A stretch of 13,832 nt of DNA from NCBI GenBank assembly GCA_041746415.1, contig JBGTHB010000052.1, positions 1 to 13,832 of the forward strand. The letters are read 5' to 3'. This DNA is from JBGTHB01 sp041746415. GTDB lineage: Bacteria > Pseudomonadota > Gammaproteobacteria > Coxiellales > Coxiellaceae. Each line of letters opens with the position of its first letter. Position 1 is the first letter of the stretch. The notes under the pieces are model-generated. The model worked only from the letters and a program-made list of their open reading frames with translations. It did no database searches and was not told the DNA's origin. Positions 6,638 through 13,832 of this stretch are shown one piece after another. A program made the position numbers and the translations under genes.

Positions 6638-7924
6638 ATGAAAACACCATTTAAAAAAATTATTTTAGCAACCATCATCAGCTGTATGGTAACGGCAAGC
6701 TTTGCTGATTCGTCCAAAGCCACTGCCACGCCGCCTGCGCCACAACCGGATCCAAGTGTTTTTATTGGCATCACTCAGGCCATTAATGCGCTAACCACAA
6801 CCGTAAAAGCGGTTGCCACTGCAGCGATTCATGACTTTAACAACATGATGTTTCAGGTTGATAATTTTTTCCCAAACGGTGCTAACAATAATGGCAATAC
6901 ACAAGCACAACAAACGGCACAGAAATTATCGAACACGTTAACCCAACAACAAGTTACCAATGCGTTATCGCAAGTACCAGAACAAGCGATTCCTGCTTCA
7001 CAATTAAATGATCCCACTTTAACCGCACAAGCACAAAAGCAACAAAACTTATTAGGTAAACTAACAGCAGGCACACCTGCTAGCGATACTTTATATAGTA
7101 GCGGCTTAAGCAGCATGTTAGCGGGGGTTTATGCAGCAGAAAAGCCCAGCCCAGAAGACATGCACAATAATTACTTTAATTTTGATACTTTAATTGGCCC
7201 TGATGCTTATGACAGCAATCAATATCTTGCTGCCCAGCGCTATTTGCAATACCTAACGCAAAGCTATCAACCTCTTACTCCTGGCATTGATTATGCGGGT
7301 TTAAAACAAAAACTGAATTCATTTGATAGCGCTATAGATCGCGCGCGCTGGTTAAAAGAAAATATAATCGAGAATCCAACCTATCAACAATACCAAATTG
7401 CCATGCGTTCTAATTTAGCTGCTCGTTCCCTAGCGCTAAGCAACTTTAATATGCTAGTTGCACAACGCAAAGCCATTCCCGATTTAGGTACGGCAAATGG
7501 TTTGCCTCAAGATTCCCATTTACCGCAAGGTGCAGCCAGCTTACAAGAAGCACAAAACTACGCCGCACTAAAATTAGTAAATAACCCTCAATGGTATCAA
7601 GCGATGAAAAATGCTTCGATTGCCACCGTTGCACGCGAACAATTACTGTTAATGGCAACGCTTGTTAAAGAACAAGCGCAAAACGAACAATACAATCAAC
7701 GCTTATTGGCGACAATGTCATTATTAACCTTAGAGGCAAATCAAACACAACAGATGGGCTTGCAAACAAAAGCACAAGAAGTAAACCAATTGTGGAGCAA
7801 TAATTCTAATTCGTCTGATAATTCATCTGATGATAGCGCAGACAGCAATGATAACGACGCTGTAAACGCACAGCAACAACAAGCCGCAGCAGATCAAGCA
7901 GCGCAGAAAAAACAAAAAAAATAG
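6638..7924 (+). CDS. icmX: IcmX, periplasmic Dot/Icm type IVB secretion protein
   Basis: Predicted 428 residues (Legionella IcmX is about 466). A signal peptide covers residues 1-23 (FKKIILATIISCMVTASFA), so the protein is exported to the periplasm, where IcmX is reported to associate with DotA. After a Pro/Ala-rich linker comes a helical Gln/Ala/Asn-rich body, including the tyrosine-rich block SNQYLAAQRYLQYLTQSYQPLTPGIDY (quoted in part: LAAQRYLQYLTQSY, about 197-210). An aromatic NNPQWYQAMK segment lies near residue 310. The last 45 residues or so are Ser/Asp/Asn-rich, followed by Gln/Ala and a Lys-rich end. Assignment rests on position after icmW, export signal, size and overall composition, so it is slightly less secure than the other icm genes. 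AGG upstream of ATG 6638 is a modest ribosome-binding site; the gap to the upstream stop is 20 bases. Confidence 0.85.
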   Translation: MKTPFKKIILATIISCMVTASFADSSKATATPPAPQPDPSVFIGITQAINALTTTVKAVATAAIHDFNNMMFQVDNFFPNGANNNGNTQAQQTAQKLSNTLTQQQVTNALSQVPEQAIPASQLNDPTLTAQAQKQQNLLGKLTAGTPASDTLYSSGLSSMLAGVYAAEKPSPEDMHNNYFNFDTLIGPDAYDSNQYLAAQRYLQYLTQSYQPLTPGIDYAGLKQKLNSFDSAIDRARWLKENIIENPTYQQYQIAMRSNLAARSLALSNFNMLVAQRKAIPDLGTANGLPQDSHLPQGAASLQEAQNYAALKLVNNPQWYQAMKNASIATVAREQLLLMATLVKEQAQNEQYNQRLLATMSLLTLEANQTQQMGLQTKAQEVNQLWSNNSNSSDNSSDDSADSNDNDAVNAQQQQAAADQAAQKKQKK

Positions 7925-8158
7925 GTTGTTGTAAAAACGGCTGATTTTTTAATTTAGCCCAGCCTTGAGATCAACTTACCGTCACCCAGCTAGGTTTTAT
8001 TAGTTATATCCCTTTGATTTTTTAAATAAACCTGTCTGCACTCAAAACCATATTGAATGGCGCTAATCGAGATCAAATAAACACAATCTAACTTCTTCTA
8101 CTATAATTTGGAGATAGGTTAAAAAGCTCTGCCTAAACCTGAAAATGGAGTTAATACA
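7925..8158. other. Intergenic gap after icmX with a possible -10 element
   Basis: This 234-base AT-rich gap separates icmX from the gene at 8159. A perfect TATAAT at 8102-8107 is a candidate -10 for that gene, but no convincing -35 lies 16-18 bp upstream. The implied leader is about 45 bases. No PmrA-like tandem box is present. The only hairpin after icmX is weak (GGCT/AGCC around 7939-7960) and is not a convincing terminator. Confidence 0.35.
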
Positions 8159-8644
8159 ATGAAAAATGAAATAACAAAAATCACACTTAAAAAAACCTTA
8201 TTGTGTTCTGCCGCAATGGCACTGCTGCTTGTCACCGGTAATAGTTTAGCTACACACATGGTTATTAATTTTGTAAACAAAACCAACGATGATTACCAAA
8301 TCTCACTGGTCTCAGATAGGTGTATGTATGATGTATCGATGAAGCACCTGACAAACCTCGTCATCAAAGCAAACGCTACCACGACGCATAGAATAAATGC
8401 GAAAGGGGGTACTGGAGGTCATGATTGCGCTCACGTTACAACATCTTCAACCTTTCAATTTTACAATACAAAATATAAAAGTGATTTCTTTGCTCAGTGC
8501 CACATAACCATGAGAGGCGGTAAATACACCCTAAGATGTACACCATTAGCGTCTGAAGCGAAGACAAAATTGATATGGGATCCCTCTGCTTCAAGCAAAA
8601 CAAAGCAAAGTATTCCAACCAAAATCACATTCGAACCGAAGTAA
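8159..8644 (+). CDS. Exported four-cysteine protein of unknown function
   Basis: Predicted 161 residues, with a strong GGAG (8147-8150) eight bases before ATG 8159. The N-terminus is Lys-rich and then hydrophobic (LLCSAAMALLLVTGNSLA), a signal peptide with probable cleavage after residue 31. The mature part, about 130 residues, begins THMVINFVNKTNDDYQISLV and alternates hydrophobic and polar residues, suggesting a beta-rich fold. It has four cysteines (55, 90, 114, 127), which could make two disulfides. A Gly-rich AKGGTGGHDC lies at 81-90. I do not recognise the family. It stands alone between the icmX and LPS operons, with its own likely promoter and a downstream hairpin. A secreted or periplasmic protein is the safest statement; a role with Dot/Icm is only suggested by proximity. 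Confidence 0.8.
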   Translation: MKNEITKITLKKTLLCSAAMALLLVTGNSLATHMVINFVNKTNDDYQISLVSDRCMYDVSMKHLTNLVIKANATTTHRINAKGGTGGHDCAHVTTSSTFQFYNTKYKSDFFAQCHITMRGGKYTLRCTPLASEAKTKLIWDPSASSKTKQSIPTKITFEPK

Positions 8645-8659
8645 TGATATAGCCATTCC

Positions 8660-8691
8660 ACTTGATGTGGTGATAATTCGCCACATCAAGT
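8660..8691. terminator. Perfect 11-bp hairpin between convergent genes, possible terminator
   Basis: ACTTGATGTGG (8660-8670) is the exact reverse complement of CCACATCAAGT (8681-8691), with a 10-base loop. It begins 16 bases after the stop of the 8159 gene and 58 bases before the end of hldD. No run of T follows on either strand, so it is not a standard intrinsic terminator. It may terminate weakly in both directions or protect the 3' ends of the two convergent messages. Confidence 0.5.
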
Positions 8692-8738
8692 AACTCACTA
8701 AAATAATTACTACAATAAAGTAGAGTACTTGACTGTCA

Positions 8739-8756
8739 CATCATATTGCTATGATG
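8739..8756 (-). repeat. Short inverted repeat across the hldD stop codon
   Basis: CATCATA (8739-8745) and TATGATG (8750-8756) pair perfectly over 7 bp with a four-base loop; on the hldD message the loop reads GCAA, a GNRA tetraloop. The repeat spans the hldD stop (8751-8749). It is AT-rich with no T run, so it is more likely a small 3' stabilising hairpin or chance than a terminator. Confidence 0.3.
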
Positions 8757-9744
8757 CCAATAACTCAGTGACTGCTGGCTGTGATATTTTACGCGGTGCA
8801 AAACGCTGCTTAAAATACTGCGTAACACCTGCTTCCAATGAAGTAAACGGCGCATCAAAACCCGCAGCACGCAACTTGCTGATATCCGCTTGAGTGAAGC
8901 TTTGATAAGAACCCTTGAGTTTGTCAGGAAACGGCACGTATTCTAAACGTCCCGCGCCATATAATTTTAAAATGGTTTTAGCAATGGCGTTAAAAGGACG
9001 CGCCACCCCCGTGCCCACATTAAAAATACCCGATTTATCGCGATGCTGGTAAAACCATAAATTGACTTTTACTGCATCGTCCACAAACACAAAATCACGC
9101 AATTGTTCACCATCAGCATAACCGTCACAGCCTTCAAATAATTTCACCACTCCAGTGTCTTCCACTTGATTCATTAAATGAAAAGCCACACTAGCCATGC
9201 TGCCTTTATGCTGCTCATTAGGGCCATAAACATTAAAGTAACGCAGACCCACTACTTGAGCGCATTGTTTTTCAATTTTAGGCCATAAGCGACGCACGTA
9301 TTGATCGAACTGCCATTTAGAATAACCATACACATTAATCGGTTGTTCGTTAACAAGTTGCTCAGAAAAAGCTGTATTAACACCATACACAGCGGCGCTA
9401 GAAGCGTAAATAAAAGGAATATTTAGCTCCAAACAATAATGCAACAATATTTTTGAATATTCATAATTCACTTTCATCATAAAGCGACCGTTCCATTCGG
9501 TGGTTGTGGAACACGCGCCTTGATGAAAAATAGCGGCAAAGGTTTCTTTAAATTGTTCTGCTTGTATCGCTTTTAAAAAATCTTCGTAATCCATGTAATC
9601 GGCAATTTCACAATCGCTGAGGTTAATAAATTTTTTGCCGTCCGTTAAATCGTCAACCGCTAAAATATCGGTTATGCCAATTTGATTTAAACCTTTTACC
9701 AAACAACTACCAATAAAACCCGCTGCACCGGTTACTACGATCAT
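8749..9744 (-). CDS. hldD: ADP-L-glycero-D-manno-heptose 6-epimerase
   Basis: Predicted 331 residues (about 310 in E. coli). It converts ADP-D-glycero-beta-D-manno-heptose to the L-glycero form, the last step in making the activated heptose for the LPS inner core, in the cytosol. It is an extended short-chain dehydrogenase/reductase. The NAD(P)-binding TGAAGFIG is at residues 5-12, the catalytic serine region SSAAVYG at 115-121, and the YxxxK pair at Tyr139/Lys143 in VYGYSKWQFD. HQGACSTTTEWNG (74-86) and LRYFNVYGPNE are family-typical. The start overlaps the hldE stop by ATGA (9741-9744), so the two successive pathway enzymes are translationally coupled. The C-terminal tail after RFAPRK is slightly longer than usual. 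Confidence 0.95.
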   Translation of the reverse strand: MIVVTGAAGFIGSCLVKGLNQIGITDILAVDDLTDGKKFINLSDCEIADYMDYEDFLKAIQAEQFKETFAAIFHQGACSTTTEWNGRFMMKVNYEYSKILLHYCLELNIPFIYASSAAVYGVNTAFSEQLVNEQPINVYGYSKWQFDQYVRRLWPKIEKQCAQVVGLRYFNVYGPNEQHKGSMASVAFHLMNQVEDTGVVKLFEGCDGYADGEQLRDFVFVDDAVKVNLWFYQHRDKSGIFNVGTGVARPFNAIAKTILKLYGAGRLEYVPFPDKLKGSYQSFTQADISKLRAAGFDAPFTSLEAGVTQYFKQRFAPRKISQPAVTELLAS

Positions 9745-11180
9745 GATATTTTGTCCTGCTTTATTTGGTTCACCAAATTAGTGGTGGAAAAACCGGGGGT
9801 CAGCGCCACTGTTTTTACTTCACCGCCATTTTTCAATACGGCCTCGCTACCAGCAATTTCATGTACTTGATAATCCGCACCTTTCACCAAAACATCCGGC
9901 AAAACATTTGCAATTAATGCCGCTGGCGTGTCTTCACTAAACGACACCACCCAATCAACAGAGCGCAAAGCGGCTAATAATTCCATGCGCGCCAGCAACG
10001 GATTAAGCGGACGCGTTGCCCCTTTTAACCGCGTTACGGAAGCGTCATCGTTTACTGCTACCACTAAACGATCGCCTAATTGTTTCGCTTGCGCTAAATA
10101 TTGCACATGACCGGCATGCAAAATATCAAAACAACCATTGGTGAGCACCACGCGCTTACCTTGGGTTTTGGCATCATTAATCAAACTCATTAAATCTTTT
10201 TGGTTAACAATCGCTGCTGTGGTTTCATTACTTTGTTGCAAGGCGTGACGCAGTTCGCTGACAGAAACCGTGGCAGCACCCAATTTTTTTACCACTAAGC
10301 CTGCGGCTAAATTTGCTAATTTAGCCGCTTGCTGCAATTGCGCACCACCGGCTAACGCAGACGCCAAAACGCCAATTACGGTATCGCCAGCACCGGTTAC
10401 ATCAAACACATCACGTGCGTGTGCGCTTAAATTTAATGTCGCGCCATTTTTCTCAACCAATAACATGCCTTCCTTGCCACGCGTAATTAGAATAGCTTGC
10501 AAGTCATGTTGTTTAATTTGAATCTGCGCTTTTGCGATTATTTCTGCTTCGTCTTGACACGGTCCGACCACAGCAACGAATTCTTTTAAGTTCGGCGTGA
10601 TTAACGTCGCACCGCGATACGCAGCAAAATCACTTACTTTAGGATCAACTAAAACCGGCACACCATATTGTTTGGCTAAAGCAATAATGGCTACGGATTG
10701 TGATAAAGCGCCTTTGGCATAATCCGACAGCACCAACACATGCGCTGTTGTTAACGCCGTTGCTAATTGCTGAATCAGCGCAGCGCAATCAGGCTTTGCA
10801 TTGTTTGTTTCAAAATCCATACGCAATAATTGTTGGTTTTGTCCCAACACACGTAATTTAGTAGTAGTCGTTAAATTTTTCTGGCGCTCGAAATGACAAC
10901 GCACATTGACGTTTAATAAAAGTGACTCTAGTTGCGTTGCTTCATTATCATCGCCAACCAAACCAAATAATTCCGTTGTCGCCTCCAGCGCCACAATATT
11001 TAATGCCACATTCGCTGCACCGCCTGGACACGCTTTCGTTTTATTAACCAAAACCACCGGCACGGGTGCTTCAGGTGAAATGCGTTGCACATCACCCATC
11101 CAGTAGCGATCCAACATCACATCACCAAAAACCAACACACGCGCTTTAGCAAAAGCAGGCAGATCCGTGAAATCCAACAT
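9741..11180 (-). CDS. hldE: Bifunctional heptose-7-phosphate kinase / heptose-1-phosphate adenylyltransferase
   Basis: From ATG 11180 the protein has 479 residues (477 in E. coli); an in-frame TTG at 11195 would add five but has no ribosome-binding site, whereas GGA lies 10 bases before the ATG. The N-terminal half is a PfkB/ribokinase-type kinase: VFGDVMLDRYWMGDVQRISPEAPVP begins near residue 17 (quoted in part: GDVMLDRYW), substrate-binding PGGAANVALN is at about 52-61, and the catalytic DVTGAGDT at about 260-267. The C-terminal half is a nucleotidyltransferase with TNGCFDILHAGHVQYL from about 347, the HxGH motif. It phosphorylates D-glycero-D-manno-heptose 7-phosphate and later adenylylates the 1-phosphate. 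The intervening phosphatase GmhB and the isomerase GmhA are not in this window. It is third in the LPS operon. Confidence 0.95.
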   Translation of the reverse strand: MLDFTDLPAFAKARVLVFGDVMLDRYWMGDVQRISPEAPVPVVLVNKTKACPGGAANVALNIVALEATTELFGLVGDDNEATQLESLLLNVNVRCHFERQKNLTTTTKLRVLGQNQQLLRMDFETNNAKPDCAALIQQLATALTTAHVLVLSDYAKGALSQSVAIIALAKQYGVPVLVDPKVSDFAAYRGATLITPNLKEFVAVVGPCQDEAEIIAKAQIQIKQHDLQAILITRGKEGMLLVEKNGATLNLSAHARDVFDVTGAGDTVIGVLASALAGGAQLQQAAKLANLAAGLVVKKLGAATVSVSELRHALQQSNETTAAIVNQKDLMSLINDAKTQGKRVVLTNGCFDILHAGHVQYLAQAKQLGDRLVVAVNDDASVTRLKGATRPLNPLLARMELLAALRSVDWVVSFSEDTPAALIANVLPDVLVKGADYQVHEIAGSEAVLKNGGEVKTVALTPGFSTTNLVNQIKQDKIS

Positions 11181-11218
11181 GTCTATATAATCCAATTAGC
11201 ATTTAAAAAATTGGCTTA

Positions 11219-11995
11219 TTATCCTGTCTCAACCGACTCAAGGCAAGCCTGCTGGCACAAGGTGGCCAACTTAACGTGCTTCCAAAACGCTTCCGTGGCG
11301 TTGGCCGCAGCCAGCACCAAGCCAATACGGCCGTCTAAGAAGCCGCCGCGCAGCACATAGCCAATAAAGAATGCCCACCCGCCATGAACAATGGCTTTGG
11401 TCACGCTGCTCTTAATCCCTTGAGCAAAGCGTTTTTCAGCACTAATAGTAGAATAACGGTTAATTTTCTCCAGCATTTCAGCAGGATCATCACAAGTAAA
11501 ATGATTGATGTGCCCACTCAACATGCGTGTGGGACCAGCGGCCAGCTGCACCGACTCATGCACCACTACATCGCTAAAACGACCCTGGCCACGACGAAAC
11601 AGCACCGGTCGTGTTTCACCTGACCAGCGACCAAAGCGCACTCGATTACCCCACAAATAATTATGGAACGGAATACGAAAACCCACTTCCGCTGTAGTGG
11701 GGTTCGTAACAATAGCTTTAATTTGTTGTTGCAATAATGGGCTTAATTGTTCATCCGCATCGACGGACAAAATCCATTGTTGCGTTGCTTTATCAATAGC
11801 ACGATTTTTTTGTTTGCCAAAACCAGGCCAGTCGGTTTCAAACACCAGCTCCGTATACTGTCGCGCCAACTCACAAGTACGATCTTCACTGCCGGCATCC
11901 AACACAATAATTTCATCTGCCCACTTAACTGAGTCCAAACAGCGCTCAATGCTGCTCTGTTCATTTTTGGTAATCACAACGACACTTAATCCCAT
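11219..11995 (-). CDS. Family 2 glycosyltransferase, WaaE/KdtX-like LPS core enzyme
   Basis: Predicted 258 residues, the usual size for the WaaE/KdtX group. The GT-A fold begins immediately: SVVVITKNEQSSIERCLDSV (residues 4-23), DEIIVLDAGSEDRT (27-40), FGKQKNRAID (59-68), and the metal-binding SVDADEQ (DAD at 79-81). The middle has the family-typical LWGNRVRFGRW and a VVHESV motif. A hydrophobic, membrane-associating C-terminal part (AIVHGGWAFFIGYVLRGGFLDGRIG) follows. Relatives add a beta-linked hexose to inner-core heptose or Kdo; the donor and acceptor cannot be read from sequence. It starts one base after the upstream stop, with GGAAAG five bases before the ATG, so translation is coupled to the upstream gene. 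A gap of 38 bases separates it from hldE. Confidence 0.88.
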   Translation of the reverse strand: MGLSVVVITKNEQSSIERCLDSVKWADEIIVLDAGSEDRTCELARQYTELVFETDWPGFGKQKNRAIDKATQQWILSVDADEQLSPLLQQQIKAIVTNPTTAEVGFRIPFHNYLWGNRVRFGRWSGETRPVLFRRGQGRFSDVVVHESVQLAAGPTRMLSGHINHFTCDDPAEMLEKINRYSTISAEKRFAQGIKSSVTKAIVHGGWAFFIGYVLRGGFLDGRIGLVLAAANATEAFWKHVKLATLCQQACLESVETG

Positions 11996-11996
11996 C

Positions 11997-13220
11997 TTAT
12001 CTTTCCTTCATGCGCCACAAAGGCCCGTAACTTAAAATGGCCATGAGTGAAAATGCGTTTTGAGAAAAACCTGAAAATAAAAAGGCCGTCGCAAAAGCGC
12101 CTACAAAAAACATAATCAAAAAAACCTGCTGAGTTAAGCGCCATGGCATGGGCAACTTAACTGTGCCATACCAACATAACCACGCAAAACCTAATAACAA
12201 CACCAAACCAATCGCACCAAACTCTAACATTATATTGAGATAACTGTTTTCAATGCTTTGCTCAATATTACCAATTAAATTTAATTGTGATGCGGGCAGT
12301 GTTTTATATGCAGCAGCAATGGATCCCGTACCATAACCAAACCACGGTCTTTTTTTAATTAATTGCCACGCGGTGCGATACATTTGTAAACGAATTTGAA
12401 TCGTGTCACTTTTACCGGAGTGATGACTTACGCGCCAATGCTCAAACTTGTCAGCGGATACTGTTTTATGCACAAAGCTAGGGCGTAACGCCAACAAACC
12501 ACTGACGGCGATAACAGTAACCAACAGCGCCATAATAAAATTTTTTCTGGGCAACAAGCGAAATAATACAAATATCGTGGTAATAAAAAACAATACCAAG
12601 CCAGTACGGCTAGTATTAAACACCACTAGATTGAGTGCCGCGATTAAAAACAAAATCCAAAACCACACTCGCTTGTCTTTAATACGAAGAGCGCGCGATA
12701 GCCAAGCGCTGCTCGCTAATACCAAAAAGAAACTTTGCGCAATACGACTGTGTGTGACTGACGCAATTTCGGTAGGATCTATACGCATGCTATTTAATGG
12801 CCATACTGTGTCGGTGATAACCCCAAATATCTTTAAATAGCTAAAAATCAACACCAGCAACATAGCTGCCAAAAAAAAGCGAAACACAAACAATTGCTCT
12901 TCAGAGTCAGCTACCACCCAAAACAACAATGGCGCTGTCAAAAGCCATATGTGTTTTCGCCAATCGTGTATGATATGCGACCAATCGCCAGCACTATATA
13001 ACGCGCCTACCAAAAACAGTAAGATCAACGCATAAAACCCCCAAGCAACCCGATTGGTTTTGACGATATGCCATTTCTGCTGCCAATCTGGCGAGAATAA
13101 AGTAATGAACAACGCAAGATAATAAAAGGCTTCACACAACGTAATTGAAGCTGGGAGAAAAAAAGAGGACAAGCCCAGAGCATAGAGCGCTACAATCCGT
13201 GTGCTATTAACCTTGATCAT
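11997..13220 (-). CDS. Wzy_C-family membrane protein: O-antigen ligase (WaaL) or polymerase
   Basis: From ATG 13220 the protein has 407 residues; an in-frame TTG at 13232 would add four, but GGA lies seven bases before the ATG. Ten or more membrane helices are visible. The family core includes NTSRTGLVLFFIT (about 205-217), the arginine-rich QIRLQMYRTAW preceding RPWFGYGTGS (about 290-315), and the ENSYLNIMLEFGAIGLVLLL loop-helix (about 340-360). This is the O-antigen ligase/polymerase (Wzy_C) family, which moves undecaprenyl-linked glycans onto lipid A-core or joins repeat units on the periplasmic side. The position where WaaL ligases usually have a conserved His (HNxYL) reads ENSYL here, so polymerase activity or another acceptor is possible. 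It is the first gene of the LPS operon. Confidence 0.82.
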   Translation of the reverse strand: MIKVNSTRIVALYALGLSSFFLPASITLCEAFYYLALFITLFSPDWQQKWHIVKTNRVAWGFYALILLFLVGALYSAGDWSHIIHDWRKHIWLLTAPLLFWVVADSEEQLFVFRFFLAAMLLVLIFSYLKIFGVITDTVWPLNSMRIDPTEIASVTHSRIAQSFFLVLASSAWLSRALRIKDKRVWFWILFLIAALNLVVFNTSRTGLVLFFITTIFVLFRLLPRKNFIMALLVTVIAVSGLLALRPSFVHKTVSADKFEHWRVSHHSGKSDTIQIRLQMYRTAWQLIKKRPWFGYGTGSIAAAYKTLPASQLNLIGNIEQSIENSYLNIMLEFGAIGLVLLLGFAWLCWYGTVKLPMPWRLTQQVFLIMFFVGAFATAFLFSGFSQNAFSLMAILSYGPLWRMKER

Positions 13221-13249
13221 TCGTTTGTCCAACCGTTAAAATGGCCTCC

Positions 13250-13278
13250 ATTATCTGCAGTTTACGCAGTAGGCGCAA
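13250..13278 (-). promoter_or_regulatory. Candidate promoter of the LPS operon
   Basis: Read on the minus strand, TTGCGC (13278-13273) and GATAAT (13255-13250, five of six matches) are separated by 17 bp. Transcription would begin near 13243, giving a leader of about 23 bases before ATG 13220. The -35 match is only three of six. The divergent gene at 13295 must be served by the same 74-base gap, but I see no clear promoter in its direction. Confidence 0.4.
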
Positions 13279-13294
13279 GGGATCAAAAGATAAG

Positions 13295-13832
13295 ATGACA
13301 CAAAATTACTTAATCAGTCGCATTGATAATATTGGTGATGTGATATTAACGTTGCCCTTGGCTGGTCTCATCAAACAGCACCGACCCCACGCGAAAGTGT
13401 ATTTTTTGGCGCGCAATTACGTTAAAGCCATTGTCGCTGCAGCAGAATTAGTAGATGGGTTTATTAGCTGGGATGACGTCATTCAAAAAAAATCCACTGC
13501 TAGCAGCAGCTTAGCGCAGCATCAATTTGATGTTTTTATTAGCGCTGATGCCAAACGCGAACCAGTTAAGTTAGCAAAATCCGCTGGCATTCCCACACGC
13601 ATTGGCACCAGTCACCGACTTTATAATTGGTTGTATTGCAACAAACGCGTGCATTTTAATCGCAAAAAATCAGCCCTGCATGAAGCGCAACTAAACACAA
13701 AATTGTTAACCCCTTTAGGCATCAACGCGGATTTTTCCCTCAGCGCATTAAGTGCTGCATTAAAACTCAAACCAGTTCGTAATGATAAAACGGCGGCGCT
13801 GATTAGCGAAACCAAATTTAATTTAATTGTGC
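13295..13832 (+). CDS. Family 9 glycosyltransferase, heptosyltransferase-like (partial, cut at right edge)
   Basis: The frame is open from ATG 13295 to the end of the window, giving the first 179 residues of a protein normally near 340-350. It begins TQNYLISRIDNIGDVILTLPLAG, which holds the RxxNIGDVIL(T)LP signature of GT9 heptosyltransferases. Further N-terminal-domain features are VYFLARNYVKAIV (about 35-47), FDVFISADAK (about 84-93), and AGIPTRIGTSHRLYNWLY (about 101-118). Such enzymes transfer L-glycero-D-manno-heptose from the ADP-sugar made by HldE/HldD to the LPS inner core. The C-terminal ADP-heptose-binding domain lies outside the window, so which heptosyltransferase it is (WaaC-, WaaF- or WaaQ-type) cannot be told. 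The Shine-Dalgarno AAGGGA (13277-13282) is rather far, about 12 bases from the ATG. It is divergent from the LPS operon. Confidence 0.85.
   Translation, partial: MTQNYLISRIDNIGDVILTLPLAGLIKQHRPHAKVYFLARNYVKAIVAAAELVDGFISWDDVIQKKSTASSSLAQHQFDVFISADAKREPVKLAKSAGIPTRIGTSHRLYNWLYCNKRVHFNRKKSALHEAQLNTKLLTPLGINADFSLSALSAALKLKPVRNDKTAALISETKFNLIV

Noticed and set aside
7939..7960. GGCT/AGCC hairpin as a terminator of icmX
   Set aside because: A 4-bp stem with a long AT-rich loop is too weak to support a call.
11181..11195. TTG start upstream of the hldE ATG
   Set aside because: No Shine-Dalgarno precedes it, and ATG 11180 gives a length very close to E. coli HldE with GGA upstream.
11697..12035. 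112-codon plus-strand open frame
   Set aside because: It is antisense to the glycosyltransferase, whose motifs are clear on the minus strand.
12448..12840. 130-codon plus-strand open frame
   Set aside because: It is antisense to the Wzy_C gene, with no family resemblance and no ribosome-binding site of note.

Overview
The window most likely comes from an AT-rich gammaproteobacterium of the order Legionellales (Coxiella/Aquicella/Rickettsiella/Legionella-like). The main reason is an intact piece of a Dot/Icm type IVB secretion system: dotA and icmV on the minus strand, and icmW and icmX on the plus strand, diverging from a shared promoter region as in Legionella and Coxiella. Such organisms normally live inside amoebae or other eukaryotic cells. 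The species cannot be fixed from this sequence.

Layout. (1) 1-1015: the 3' end of an unidentified gene runs in from the left edge and overlaps, by ATGA, a gene for an exported Sel1-repeat protein. (2) 1250-2563: a polytopic membrane protein of about 12 hydrophobic segments that faintly resembles BCCT transporters; its 3' end overlaps the 3' end of dotA. (3) 2523-5524: icmV and dotA, coupled by an ATGA overlap, minus strand. (4) 5525-5718: divergent control region. It holds two sets of PmrA-like half-sites (CTTAAT-N5-CTTAAT type), one facing each operon, each 10 bp from a -10-like hexamer. (5) 5719-7924: icmW, a small exported Cys- and Asn/Ser-rich protein of unknown role, and icmX. (6) 8159-8644: a monocistronic exported four-cysteine protein of unknown function, followed by a perfect 11-bp hairpin. 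(7) 8749-13220, minus strand: a four-gene lipopolysaccharide operon in transcription order Wzy_C/O-antigen-ligase-like protein, family 2 glycosyltransferase, hldE, hldD. (8) 13295-end: the divergent start of a family 9 (heptosyltransferase-like) gene cut by the right edge.

How the genes work together. DotA, IcmV and IcmX are membrane and periplasmic parts of the Dot/Icm channel, and IcmW is a cytosolic effector adaptor that acts with IcmS at the coupling protein. The control region suggests both operons answer together to a PmrA-type response regulator. HldE and HldD make ADP-L-glycero-D-manno-heptose, which heptosyltransferases (such as the partial right-edge gene) add to the LPS inner core. 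The WaaE/KdtX-like glycosyltransferase and the Wzy_C protein would extend or cap that structure. No gene-free stretch exceeds 300 bases. I saw no tRNA, rRNA, CRISPR array, insertion sequence or phage gene. Several start codons were moved from upstream TTG/GTG codons to internal ATGs that have better ribosome-binding sites and better family agreement.
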